This document shows positions 13,001-23,441 of a DNA stretch of 38,911 nucleotides, piece after piece. Source of the stretch: Ectocarpus siliculosus (taxonomy: Eukaryota > Sar > Phaeophyceae > Ectocarpales > Ectocarpaceae); NCBI GenBank assembly GCA_000310025.1, contig FN649740.1, positions 1,038,094 through 1,077,004 of the forward strand, given 5' to 3'. Below the pieces are notes generated by a model. That model saw only the letters and a list, made by a program, of their open reading frames with translations, ran no database searches and was not told where the DNA came from. Position 1 is the first letter of the stretch; the number at the start of each line of letters is the position of its first letter. Both the position numbers and the translations under genes were made by a program.

Positions 13001-16000
13001 GTCCGATAAAACACGCTCAGACGATTTGTGGAGGAGTGGATCGGTACGCCACCAACGCGTCGGCTTCCGGTACCCCTGCAATGTGGCAAACAAAGAGAAT
13101 GCTGCAAAAAAAAAGGGACGGGGGAGAAATGTGGAGTTGATATTAAAAAAGGGCTACGTCTCCCTGATGTCTCTCGAACCGATTGGGTCCATCTGGCCCT
13201 TTTCGTGCCTTGTTTGAACATCCTCCTGTATTCCATCAGTAGAGACGGTTGGCCTCTTTTCGCCACACACAAAACGTAGTAGCTCCAACTCCAACACATG
13301 AATGGCTACGTGGCCAGGTATATCGCAAGGACATTCATCATGCCGGGGCAAGCGAAGAGGAAGAAGACCGTACGGCTCAAGCTGAACACCATCAGGTGGG
13401 TGGGTGTCTGCGAGGGACCATGCCCGCGCGGCCTTGTTTAGAAAACAGCGCGTAGATGTTACTGTCTGTGAACAACTGGTTGTGGTTCCGATGGTCGTCG
13501 TGAGAAAAAACGATTGTGGTGTCGTTGAGGCTTCAACGCACCATGCGTTCCAACGATGCTTGTACAGAGGTCTTGAAGCACGTTGCGCGGGTTGATGGGC
13601 GAGCGGCGGGTGGGTGCTTCGATTTTGGTTTCGGACGGGGATGTTTTCATCTAGTTTAGAAAGCTCCTTCGAACTCGCGGTCCAATGATTAGTTTCGTGC
13701 CCACCTGCGCTTCACCGTGTCGTGCACAATGTAGCGTTCTGAATACGGCTACCGTTCATGCGCATGCTTCTTTGAAATGCTTCTTTTTCTTTCCTAAAGA
13801 AAAAGAAGGAATTATTTTCAAGAAAATTAAAGAAGGAAAAGTGCGTACCACGCTCCTGCCAACTGACGCTGCCTGATTTCCCACGGTGATTTTGGTCTGT
13901 CAATGCACATCGAAGGTCTGAGTTTGTAGGGAAGAACGTGCTGCTTGTGGACGACAGTATCGTCAGGGGCACGACGAGCATGGAGCTAGTGCAGATGGCG
14001 AGGGAGGCCGGTGCCCGAAAGGTCTTGTGGCTGTTGTTGTTGACAAGGATCACACTGTTGTTGTTTTTGGTGTTGGTATGGATCACACTGTTGCTGTGGT
14101 TGTGGTTGTTGTTGATGATGATGATGATTGGGATCACTGTTGTTGTTGTTGTTGTTGTTGTTGTTGTGATGATGTTGATGTTGTTGTAGATGATAGGGAC
14201 CACACTGGGCTCGTGCAAAAGACGAGGGAGGCCAGTGCTCGAAAAGTGTTTTTAGGTATTACGTGCGGTCACTCGCCAGAGACTAAGCCCATGGCCACAA
14301 TAAACAACGCCCGGAAACCGAATCACACGAAGCACAGGTAGAAGGAAAAGTTTTGAGGGTGAACCTACGCCCTCCTCCCGGGAACTGAATGAGGGAGAAA
14401 GCTAAGGCAGGTGCTCAAGGTGGTCAGGGAAGTGTTCGACATGGCGGTAAATCTATGCTGTTGGTTCACGTGCCTTCAAAACCGCTGGTGGGGGTGGTGA
14501 ACAATCGTGCCCCCGCTCCTTGATGGTGTCGACAGGTGTATCTCACGTCGGCCGCGCCCCCGGTGCGTTTCCCCAACGTGTACGGCATCGACATCCCCAC
14601 CAAGACGGAGCTCGTCGCGCACAACCGAACCTCGGAACAGGTATCTAGATTGACTACAGCAGTACCTTGTATTGATACAGAATGCGCCGCCAGTCCAGAA
14701 AATTGATTGGTACTTGATGGTGTAGTTGAGAACTCGAGCAGTCGTTGATTTGTACGAAATAGAAGTACGTCAACCAGTTGCGCACTAATACCCTATCTAT
14801 GTATTCCCTGTTGGTCCCCCTGAACATCGAATACGGAGGGAGAATTGGGTAAAATATGAGTTTTTTATTTGGTGGTGCGTTCTATATTGCAAGACCTTCA
14901 AGGCTGGAACCATAGAGAGGGAACATCCTTACGGTCGCCCGTCCTTGTATTGAAATACAGTCGTGGTCCCGGTTTAGCGGTCCCCTGTTTAGCGGGATGC
15001 CCTGAATAGCGGTCCCATAATCTCAAAATCTCATGGCACGGCTGCACCTCGGTAGTCAAAACTACCATACCATATAACTGCGAATCCGGTTTAGCAGCGA
15101 TGCCCTCAATAGCGATTACAACATTTTGTGACACTGTGGACCGCTAAACCGGGACCACGACTGTATGACGCATTCAAGTGTGCCGTCGGGAGAGGGTGCA
15201 ACCACCACATCCCCGTCCTGAGGATTTGTGACAACGGCACCTACCCAGACTGGGGCAACACGCCCAACCGCCGCCCCCCCGCCAAGATGTTCGACAAGGA
15301 CGACGGGGTGTATCTTTCGTAGCTACTGCCCGGCCCAGTTGCGCGGTTGTTTCAAGGCGGATACGTACAACAAAAGTTGGGTTCCGTGCCATTTAAGCCG
15401 TCAAGGCCACCTCGCTGGCCCGACGTTTCAAAGGGGTAGACCCCGCTTACCCTCTAGTTGGAATCAGCCGCAGGATCGCTCACGGTGCAATACCTATCTG
15501 TGCTTGTGGTTCGAACACAGGCGGGTCGATACCTTTCGTTTGGTGCCATTTGAGCCGTCAAGGCAACCTCGCTGGACAGCTTTCAATAGCTTGCGAAGGT
15601 GTTTCTTGCCAAGTCGCTTCTCGCCCTGAACAAAGGATACGGGGAGCGTAGTCGATCAAAGGCATATTATGTCGACTACGCTCCCCTTCTCCTTTCTAGG
15701 GCGAGAAGCGACTTGGCAAGAAGCACCTTCGCAAGCTCTTGAAAGCTATCCAGCGTGGTTGTCTTGACGGCTTAAGTGGCACGGAACCCAGCTCTTGTAG
15801 TTGAGCGTATCCGCCTTGACACAACCGCACAACTGGGCCGGGCAGTAGCTACTAAAGACACACCCCGTCGTCCTTGTTGAACACCTTAGCGGGGGGGCGG
15901 CGGTTGGGGATGTTGCCCCAGTCCGGTGGGTGCGGTCGTCACAAATCCCGAGGACGGGGACGTGGTGGTTGCACCCTTTCCCAACGGGAGTTTACATAGA

Positions 16001-17873
16001 GGTCTTCAGCCCAACATGTCGGAACGGGCGTTCTCGCAGACCCTTGTGTCTGTTTCCACGGCGATGGCTCAATTGATGCAGCACCCGGTCGTAGTGTTGT
16101 GTGAACGATGATAACCCCTCCCCCCCGGGCTATTGGGATAGCCAGGAGAAGACGGTAGCTGTACTGGGGCATAGGAAGTGGGTAGAAAAAAGCGGGGAAG
16201 TGATTTCGATAGGATGGATAGGCTAGGGAACACATTTTCGACCACCCTTGGCGTAGTAGGAAGGAACGGTTGGTCATCGGTGATCGGTCTTGTGGGAACA
16301 ATGCTCCGTCCTCTCGAGGACGCGTGGTCAATCGTCTATCCGCTGAAGCATGCAAAACATAATAGTATGCCTCCCCCCCCCTGGGCTATTGGCAAGCGCT
16401 GAGCCTTGTACATAGTACACTGTGTAGGTGCGTTTCTGGATTACGGTCTTTGCTGTGGGTACATATGTGTGATCTGATTTGGCTTGTTATGCTCGTATCC
16501 GGCCGTCTCTCCTTGTTGTATATGTATAGCTGTTTTTGCACCTCTTTGCCTCTTTCTCTCGTTTGTTGCTCATGGTTTTCAAGCGTAGTACACAGTTTCA
16601 CGAGACCCGGTACCCATTTATTTTTGCCTGTAGTTGCTCTAATATGCGGCATGCCTGTATTGAAACACGGTCGCGATATTGGCGCATTTCGTTGGTTTTG
16701 AGAGCATACTGCTGTTAAGAAAGACATCTCCTTGGATACACGTTTGGCCTACACCCCTTGGCTTGCGTCCGTTTGTGTGTGGTGTGCCGTCCTATTTTTT
16801 GTTTTTACTCTGCACGGTCAGGTTTGTTACGTTGCTGTTGAGCAATTGTAAAACGAAACAACAGAGGTGCCCCCGGGGTGGCCAGTGAGAACATGTCAGC
16901 CGTTGTGTCTAGCTTGTCCTAAAGGCGTGTATTGTGTACGAACAAATGTTGTCCCAAAGAAGTACGAGAATGTTTGCAGGCAAGAAAACGTTGTAAACAT
17001 TCCGTGGTCCGTAAATACCTGTCACTCAGAATCGTCTGATGAATCACCGAAATGAGCAACACCACTCTATTCGCCACCACGGCTTGGTGCGCATGTGGTA
17101 CACGCGCAAACGCGACATTACTCAAGCGTTGTAACATGATGTGAGTGGTCAAAGGCACCCAAATGTGGAGCCAAGTGAATCGTTGAAGGTACCCAAACAC
17201 CAAACTGCCATCGTGTGATCCGTTAAAGGTGGCCGAGAGGACGGGCGCCGACTGGGTGTTGTACCAGCAGTTGGAAGACCTCGAGGCGGCGGTGCGGGAG
17301 GTGAACCCTGACATCCCCCGTTTCGACTCCTCGTGCTTCAGGTCAGTGGGAAAGCGAAGCTTCGTCCGTGGACCGCCCTCGCGAGAAAGCTAGCTTATGT
17401 GGAAATAGAACAGGGAGGGGGTACGCAGACCCCATTCTATAACCCTAACCCTGACCCTAACCCAACTTCCCCGATTGCATGCTTTATCCAACATGTTTGC
17501 TTAATAGAAAAATCCTGCGTAGGCTGCTGCTGTCGTTTTGTACCATAGCTCTGAACGAAAGACTCTTCGTCTCCTTCTTTTGCTTGCTTCTCCTCTGTTG
17601 GCTTGTCCTGTGACGTTCTTGACGCGCCGTGTTCTCCTTTTGCTTGCTACTCGTCTGTTTGGCTTGTCCTGTGTGATGGTTCCTGACGCAACGAACTGCG
17701 TTTGTACGCGTACCCGTTGCAGCGGCGAGTACGTAACGGGCGACATTAGCGAGGAGTACCTGGAGCACCTGCATGCCATGAGGAACGACAGCACGCTGTG
17801 CATGAAGAGCATGCAGATGCTCAACGTTAGCTCCAGGTGCGCGCGTGGTGCAGGCCAAAGCGAACAACCGTAG
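4981..17873 (+). CDS. PPAT: Amidophosphoribosyltransferase (glutamine PRPP amidotransferase), complete 15-exon gene
   Basis: It catalyses the first committed step of de novo purine synthesis: PRPP plus glutamine gives 5-phosphoribosylamine. Fifteen exons join in frame to 523 residues, close to the E. coli and yeast enzymes. The protein starts MCGIVGLLL, so Cys2 becomes the N-terminal nucleophile of the Ntn glutaminase domain after Met removal. QHRGQDAAGI (28-37), CRYPTAG and LAHNGNLTN (104-112) line the glutamine site. [15 protein letters not shown] opens the phosphoribosyltransferase half, and [14 protein letters not shown] (374-387) is the PRPP loop. The enzyme is of the fungal/gammaproteobacterial type: it lacks the Fe-S cysteines of the Bacillus/animal type. 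I chose 4981 as start because the nucleophile must be exposed. An in-frame ATG at 4813 would add 56 residues. In [10 protein letters not shown], Ala replaces the usual Gly. Confidence 0.96.
7230..7263 (+). repeat. Dispersed repeat, copy 1 (in PPAT intron 2)
   Basis: This 34-bp stretch is repeated at 20962-20995 with only two differences (shared core GCTTTGAAAATC then GTCCAGGGGGT). Flanks do not align well, so it may be the conserved core of a decayed element family. Confidence 0.6.
10920..17873 (+). CDS. PPAT: PPAT exons 7-15 (end of glutaminase domain, PRTase domain, C-terminus)
   Basis: Exons are 10920-11082, 11530-11691, 12094-12180, 12646-12721, 13318-13395, 13916-14021, 14536-14640, 17229-17341 and 17723-17873. 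Split codons restore R (exons 7/8), A (8/9), D (9/10), R (10/11), R (11/12) and S (14/15). Key segments are [12 protein letters not shown] (exon 7), [12 protein letters not shown] (10), RTFIMPGQ (11), the PRPP loop (12), [17 protein letters not shown] (13) and [20 protein letters not shown] (15). Exon 12 ends at the weak donor AAG|GTCTTG. The last exon reads to TAG at 17871-17873; a possible donor at 17837 leaves room for another short terminal exon, but the length already fits the family. Confidence 0.93.
12770..12881 (+). repeat. Two-copy tandem repeat, ~58-bp period, PPAT intron 10
   Basis: Both copies contain ACGTTTCGT, an AGATG block, TTCCCTC and the ending TTCACGTTAGCGT. It lies inside the intron and does not touch either splice site. 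Confidence 0.6.
14037..14190 (+). repeat. (TTG)n-rich low-complexity tract, PPAT intron 12
   Basis: Runs of TTG and GAT triplets are interspersed with three copies of a GGATCACACTGTTG-like block. If intron 12 were retained, the frame would run through this tract as a Leu/Val/Met-rich tail ending at 14189. Confidence 0.8.
14207..14248 (+). repeat. Decayed copy of the 3' end of PPAT exon 12
   Basis: It matches 13985-14026 at roughly 34 of 42 positions and encodes [15 protein letters not shown] against [15 protein letters not shown] in the true exon. It lies 222 bp downstream inside intron 12, separated from the exon by an in-frame stop. The donor-like GT is also copied (AAA|GTGTTT). Confidence 0.75.
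14958..15163. mobile_element. 206-bp MITE with TA target duplication, PPAT intron 13
   Basis: Perfect terminal inverted repeats of 26 bp (14958-14983 and 15138-15163) start CAGTCGTGGTCCCGGTTTAG and are flanked on both sides by TA. CAGT ends plus TA duplication are the signature of Tc1/mariner/pogo elements. There is no coding capacity. Internal copies of TTTAGCGG and AATAGCGG resemble extra binding sites. The termini share many positions with those of the 1.8-kb transposon at 21668 (CAGTGGGGGGCCCTCTATAG), suggesting the same superfamily. Confidence 0.85.
15184..15988. repeat. Long inverted (foldback) repeat in PPAT intron 13
   Basis: The left arm (15184-15655) and right arm (15672-15988) are reverse complements at high identity around a 16-base loop. 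The inner ends are GGGGAGCGTAGTCGA and TCGACTACGCTCCCC. The left arm is longer because it carries an extra ~155-bp block bounded by two copies of GCCGTCAAGGCNACCTCGCTGG (about 15400 and 15555). A frame in the left arm reads [10 protein letters not shown] before a stop, but no protein family is recognised. A transcript through the intron could form a ~300-bp stem. The MITE ends 20 bp upstream. Confidence 0.85.
16116..16392 (+). repeat. Direct repeat pair in PPAT intron 13
   Basis: CTCCCCCCC followed by GGGCTATTGG occurs at about 16116-16137 and again at about 16370-16391. The sequence between shows only weak similarity. Nothing gene-like is seen from 16000 to 17228. Confidence 0.4.
17441..17465 (+). 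repeat. Interstitial telomere-like tract (CCCTAA), PPAT intron 14
   Basis: Three to four degenerate CCCTAA units (AACCCTAACCCTGACCCTAA). It is too short to be functional and is typical of interstitial telomeric seeds. Confidence 0.6.
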
Positions 17874-20009
17874 ATTGCATCGTCTCGATTTTTTTGTTCC
17901 AGGGTTTGTCGTCGGTATTTGCTAGGTTTGCCACCTCTCGCCCTCCGTGCCATATATCCCGACACGTGGCGATGTGCTAAACCTTGAGCCGTTTGTATAC
18001 CCGACTATTTATGATAAAACACCCGCGGTATCCGATGCCGGTCGCCCGCCCGCCCTAAACGTAACCCATTCCCCTACCCGCCGCCATGTAATGCTCTTGC
18101 CTTGTTTTTTCAACCACCCAATCAATCTCCAAACCAATCAGCCTAAAATCTCCCAAGCGGGAACCCTCCGAGGCACCTCTTCTCACCGGAGGGGCACGGC
18201 AGGAGTCTTGCAACTCCCTCAACAACGGGTGGGGGTGAACCAGAAAAGGAGAGACCTCGACGGTACGGTTCAGGGCCGTGGGGACGTGGGACAGACGGTC
18301 ATCCATGAGAAATCTGGCGGTATGACTGGGCTTACACGTTCAGTTCGAGAGGCCTTTGCAGCCTTGCACGTCTTTTCCCGGTGGCTCCATCTACTCTTCT
18401 TGGCATGCAATGCCAACAGGATGCTTGCGGCAAAGCCAGGCCCAACACTGGACGGTAGGCCTTGCTGGAGGTTCCTCGAGGGCATCGAATCAGCGAAGCT
18501 TGGAGATGCCAGTCCAGACGTTGAGGGGACGAGTCTTGAGACTCGATGAGTCGGCTAAGGGAAAGGAAGAGATGGGTGGATTGATTGGCGCCACGGGAAG
18601 GTTAATGATTCGACTACTTGTATGCATATGTTCCAAAGGATCATCATATATGTGTTCGGAAGGATTTTGTGTCTCATATGTTGGCAAATTTCGCCACCAC
18701 CGCGTCGTTGGCAGTTCATGTATGTTGTTGTTTTTTGCTGCCGTTGTTTATGTTGGCGGTTGGTTTTTCTCGCCCATGTGTTTCGGGTTGTGGAATCACC
18801 GGTAACTCAAGAGAAGGGGTTGTTCGTTTCTGGTCAGAGAGTTTGATGGGCTTCACCGTCCTTTGCCTTTGCGTTGAATGTCACGCGCCTTGAGAAACGC
18901 CCACTTTTAACATGTCGGTTGAGGTGAGGGATTTATTTGTATGCGTGATCTGATTAAGTGCCTCCAGGGTTGTTATTTAGTGGTAACGGAGCCCGCGGGG
19001 GTGAGGGATAATTCAGTGGTATAGTAGTGTAGAGATCACGATTTTGTGTTTTGTGGTTTTCGGAGAGAAGCAATGGATCTGTTCGTGTTGCATGCGAACA
19101 GAGTGTGTTGTTCTCGTCATATGCGTCGTCGTCGTGTATTCTCATTCGGCAAACCCGAAGAAAACAACACTTATGAATCCATGGATAGAGATGGATTCGT
19201 TGTGTTTACTACGAAGAAAACAACAACTAACTGAGTTTACCATTCTCCTCGGTGACCCCGGCTGGCGCGTCAAACGTAGACCGGGTTGTTGTAATTCCTG
19301 GCAAACAGGGACGAAAAATCATTTCACCCTCGTCGAGTGGTGGTGTGGTGGGCAAACTGCACGGCTCTCTGGCCACAGGTTGTTGGTTCAATTCTTTCTG
19401 CGGACGTAGTTCGCCGGGATTTAGCTCCAGCAATCTGAAGTAGAAATCGATGTAGGCCGTTAGTACACACACTTCCCTTCGGCTTCACGGTCGACGAGGG
19501 AAAGGGATGAGTGCACCCTTCTCGCGATAAGCACTGAAGGCAAGCAGCGCAGGGGGGGAAATAAATGTGGGGCACTGAATAAAAAGTAAAAAATCCTGTG
19601 TGGCCTTCCTCTTGTGTGACTCCGGCTGATACGTCAGATATATACGCACGCCAAAAGACCTGTAGACTGGAGCCAGAACATAAAAATGGGACGTACGTAC
19701 ACACACCCCGAATTCATAGGAAAGCACGTTGTTTGCGGTCTCATTTTTGTGTTGTTCGTGGCCAGGAAGGAAGGCCTCTATACTGGCACCAGACAGAACA
19801 GATGGGACGTACACTCGCACCCTGATTTCACAGAAAGCACGTTGTTTACGGTCTCATTTTTGTGTTATTTCGTGACTAGGAAGACAATGTCGACGTGCTT
19901 TATGCAAATCTTTACCTTCGTGGTTGTGGATGGGTGCTGCCCAGTGGGAGGCTGGCTTCAACGCCGTCGTCCTCGGTTTACACTCGGTTCATTCTTCGGC
20001 TTTGTTTAG
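17874..20009. other. Region downstream of PPAT, no gene recognised
   Basis: A 200-codon open frame (17947-18549, plus) is present but shows no recognisable domain, its codon use is unlike the PPAT exons, and the opposite strand is equally open. A perfect hairpin CGAGTCTTGAGACTCG sits near 18531-18546. From 18600 to 19600 nothing is recognisable. Confidence 0.4.
19685..19880 (+). repeat. Two-copy tandem repeat, ~116-bp period
   Basis: Both copies read ATGGGACGTAC, then AAAGCACGTTGTTT, then CGGTCTCATTTTTGTGTT, at 19685-19765 and 19801-19880. No coding role is evident. Confidence 0.7.
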
Positions 20010-20193
20010 TCGCTGCCCGCCCTTGTGGCGGACTCGAACAAGCGCCCGGCTTCGGCCGCTGCACCGGCGCAGCGTTCGGCTTCGGCGGGGGAGGTGCTCA
20101 ACGCCACACCACTCACATCCGCCGTACGCCGCCGCCGTTGGCGGTCTCATGACCCGTGGCAGCCAGCGTTTATTCCTTCCAGGGAGGGGGACT
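20010..20193 (+). other. Orphan terminal-exon candidate
   Basis: After the acceptor-like TTTGTTTAG, a G+C-rich frame encodes about 60 residues, Ala/Ser/Arg-rich (contains NKRPASAAAPAQRSASAGEV), ending in TAA. Its phase does not fit the PPAT exon 15 donor, and the other two frames are also open here, so gene membership is unknown. It could be chance in G+C-rich DNA. Confidence 0.25.
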
Positions 20194-20961
20194 AAACTCT
20201 ATCGCGGGCTGGTTCTTGCTTCCTCACGTGGCGCTGTTCAATTCAATGTCGATCTCGACTTGTTGATCGATCGTGATCGAAGCTGAAGTGAACGGCACAC
20301 GCCATGTGCGACGCTCTCCGCAAAGGTGATCACCGCCGTCGCGTCTCAAGCCAATACACAGACAGTCAGTCGTACAAACAGATGGTGGATGATAGATTAC
20401 GTAGTAGAAAGTCTAGAGAGGTACCACCACCATCTACGAATGAATGACCAAAATGAAACAACGACAAACAGCAACAAACACCACACTGCGGCTGGCAGCC
20501 ATCCGTAAGTTGGTCCTCCTGCTGCCTGCTTTCATTTTCATCTTCTTCATTGCTCCTTGTTGGTGATACTACTGTGCGCTCTCAGAATAATATGTAAGCT
20601 AGAGTTTATTACATCTAACTACATCCGACAGTTCACTCCTTTCTCATGTCTACCCGTTATGGTGCGGTGCAATGGGTGGTTGTCATCGCAACATCGCTAG
20701 TTCAAACTAACTCAGCCAGACACAAGCAATCGCGATTCTTGTCTCCTTCCTTGAGAGTGTAACCGGCGTGTGCTGCTGCTGTGGGCGAGAATAGTCAAAA
20801 TATTACACCCGACCCATTTTCAGAGCTCGATTTCTCCACAGTAGAAGGAGTGGCAGCGCCACTAACGTCGCCGTTGAAGCCATCTCACCAAGAGCTTTCC
20901 GAAAACGTATCGTTTCATTTATGCATGTGCACCCTCTTACTGCTGTAGTTGTGGTGTAATC

Positions 20962-20995
20962 AAGCTTTGAAAATCGGTCCAGGGGGTATGGTATC
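20962..20995 (+). repeat. Dispersed repeat, copy 2
   Basis: Partner of 7230-7263, with two differences in 34 bp. It is followed by TATCTTGTGTCACAGACGGTACATGG, loosely echoed about 135 bp downstream at 21127. Confidence 0.6.
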
Positions 20996-21161
20996 TTGTG
21001 TCACAGACGGTACATGGCACCGATCTGCTGTGCTTCTACTGGTCTTCGAGCAACATAAGCTAGATATACGTACAGTGATACGTGGACAACAGGCTAACAA
21101 GACAATTGCTCGATGCTTGTAGTCATCTTGTGTTTCGGACGGTGTATGGTGCATGGGATTA

Positions 21162-21596
21162 AGGAATAATAAAAACACACACAGAAAGACTACCCATTCG
21201 AGATATACCCACAGTCGAACGGGATGTGGTGGAGTCTTTTCAGTGAGTGGAGGGAAACCGGCTGGGTACTGGACTTATTTCGAGTCTTTTTAAGTCTATA
21301 CACTGATGATTTATACCAGTGATGCCAGCTGGTGCTAAGTACAAAAACATCTGTATAGGTAACTTACATTTTACAATACATCCCCTGTAGTTCTCTACTG
21401 GGTCAACGGCAAAATATCGGGGAGAAACCCTCCGTTGTGCCGTGTATTGTAAATTGTAACCTTCACAGGGGACACGGCGCAGTGTCTATTGACAGCTTGC
21501 TGGTTTATTAGACATATTAGGAAGAACATTGTAAAATTCATGGAAGGTGGAACAAAATCTACAGCAGTACTTCATCAGTCCTACATCACTCGTTTT
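21162..21596 (+). repeat. Dispersed ~440-bp repeat, copy R1
   Basis: It is nearly identical (a handful of substitutions and small indels) to 23471-23950. It begins AGGAATAATAAAAA and ends near CCTACATCACTCGTTTTT. It contains no convincing gene. An internal inverted pair (TTACAATACATCCCCTG and its partner with ACAGGGGACAC) could form a stem. R1 lies ~70 bp to the left of the transposon; R2 directly abuts its right TA. Confidence 0.85.
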
Positions 21597-21667
21597 TTTT
21601 TTCTTTTTTTTCTTAATATGACACCACGAAACCATCTCCATCATAGAAAAGAGTCTGAGACAGATTA

Positions 21668-21694
21668 CAGTGGGGGGCCCTCTATAGTGCCGGT
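21668..21694 (+). repeat. Left terminal inverted repeat of transposon
   Basis: 27 bp, the exact reverse complement of 23442-23468, with a TA dinucleotide immediately outside (21666-21667). Confidence 0.9.
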
Positions 21695-22203
21695 ACGTGC
21701 GCAGGGCGTTCACCGGCACTATAGCGGGCACCGGCACAACTGGGAATAGTGCCTCAATAGTGCCAAACGGCACTATTCGGGTGATCGATATCCCTCAGTA
21801 GTGCCGGTCTGGCACTACTGAGGCACTGCTGTTTGAGTTCATGGTGTATCGCTTACCATTTGCGAGGCCAACAGAGTAGCATGTGGATCGAGTGTGGTGA
21901 ATATACTTTGTGGGCGGCAGGGGCAGCCTTTTCTGAGACAAATGTGGGTTCCACTCTGATAGCTGAGTTTGCCGCGAAACCATTCCCGCATGCACGCGCA
22001 GAATTCACCTTCGGAGCCAAACCCCGTGTACAGCTCCTGTCCGTGCAACTTAGTATACTTGAAAAAATATCACGTTCCTCGCTGCCTCCCTACGATGTTG
22101 CGTGATGAGACACGCCAACAAAACCAATAAACGCGCCAGCAACGAAGCGGACAAAAATAAAACAAAACAAAAAGAAAAAAACTGCGGTATAGCTGTCCCC
22201 CCC

Positions 22204-23212
22204 TCACTCATCAACAAACTCTCTCATGTCTGTCTGGCGCACGCCCTTAGCGGCATGCGCCGCGATCATCGCCATCTTCGCTTTCGATAGGTGGAACGCA
22301 GCGTCCCCGTTTCCACTCTCCCGCGCGGCCACCTCCAGGACGCCGAAGTGAGAAGACAGTTCACCGTAAGCCGGTGGGGCGCGGCGGCCGCCCCCCGTGT
22401 CCTCATGATCACTGTCCGCCTGCTTGTTTGTTTTGAAAAAAAAGCGGGTGCGAATATGTACACAACAGTGCTCTTTCAATTTCAAGGACAAATAATCGGA
22501 AGGTCTATGAGTGTGGACATCGAGGACCTCAAAGGCCAAAGACATAACAAAAAAAGGAGGTGACATGAAAAAAAAAAACACCATATGATACATACGAAAA
22601 GACGAAAAGGGAAAGGCAAAGAAACAAGGAAGGGCAAAAAAAAAAAAGGTACAGCAGTAGAAATCGGCGACATGAGGGCATTTTTGAAAAATGGCGGGGA
22701 AAAACAACGTTCGAGAGGAAATTGCCAGGCATGTCGTGTACTCTACCTACCTCCGGAAAGTCTCCTCTGCGTGCGGTTTTCTGGCTTCCGTCGCCTGCAG
22801 CTGCCTTAGCCTCCACTTCCTTCCGTTCAGCGTTCACCTTGCAGACCAGCCGTTCCGAGCACTTAAAGCGATCTGCTATCTGCTCATGAGAAATCTTGGC
22901 ATCCAGCAGCTTGAGGACCTCAACCTTGTCAGCGTTGCTCAGCCGCGCGCGAGAAGCCTTCTTCCCCCCCCCTTTCTCTGTCGGACGTTTAGATGGTCCC
23001 GCCCCAGCATCAACCCCAGCTGCGGTCGCTTTGCGCTTGCCAGTCTTAGCAGCGACGCAAGAACTGCAGATGCGGGATGTTTCGAAGTCACCCTCCACGC
23101 TGCCGCAAGTGCCATGGAGCCGCCCGCCACATCCTCCCTTGCAGACGTGGCCATGAGGGGCCTTCGGCGTTCTGTTCTGTTGAAGGCACAGTTCACCTTC
23201 CGCACACGGCAT
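22204..23212 (-). CDS. Transposon-borne Cys/His-rich + Psq/CENP-B-type HTH protein, DDE core missing
   Basis: Minus-strand exons 23212-22751 (154 codons, donor GAG|GTAGGT) and 22419-22204 (acceptor AAGCAG|GCGGAC) join in phase 0 to 225 residues. Residues 3-52 form a Cys/His ladder (C3, C9, C24, C28, H33, C36, C49, C52) resembling a PHD-like zinc module. Residues ~91-132 (KVEVLKLLDAKISHEQIADR and onward) match the helix-turn-helix of pogo/CENP-B/Pipsqueak transposases. The second exon gives a Gly- and acid-containing tail ending REFVDE. The DDE nuclease expected between HTH and tail is absent. It may be an internally deleted transposase, or a domesticated or repressor-like DNA-binding protein. 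Exon 2 is less certain than exon 1. Confidence 0.62.
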
Positions 23213-23441
23213 GGTGCGCCTCTGCGTAGAGCTGTGTTGGACTGCAGCAGCACGGTGTCTGTATTTTGGGAGTGTGGTGGTGTGTGTGCGTGCGTGTGTG
23301 AACCGGCACTATTGCGGGCTGACGTGGTGCCCAACCGGCACTATACCAGGCCCGCCCTCAATAGTGCCGTTTGGCACTATTGAGGGCGCTTTCTGTGTGG
23401 AGAGATTTTACCGGCACTATACCGGCAGTTGGCACTATTCA

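Noticed and set aside
14022-14189. Leu/Val-rich C-terminal tail reading through from PPAT exon 12
   Set aside because: It arises from a (TTG)n tract in the intron; exon 13 restores the conserved enzyme sequence in phase 0.
15163-15321. Possible extra PPAT exon (frame ending DKDDGVYLS)
   Set aside because: Exons 13 and 14 join perfectly without it, the family has no such insert, and it is part of the foldback repeat, also present inverted at 15830-15988.
17947-18549. 200-codon plus-strand open frame
   Set aside because: No recognisable domain, codon use unlike true exons here, opposite strand also open, and no splice link to PPAT.
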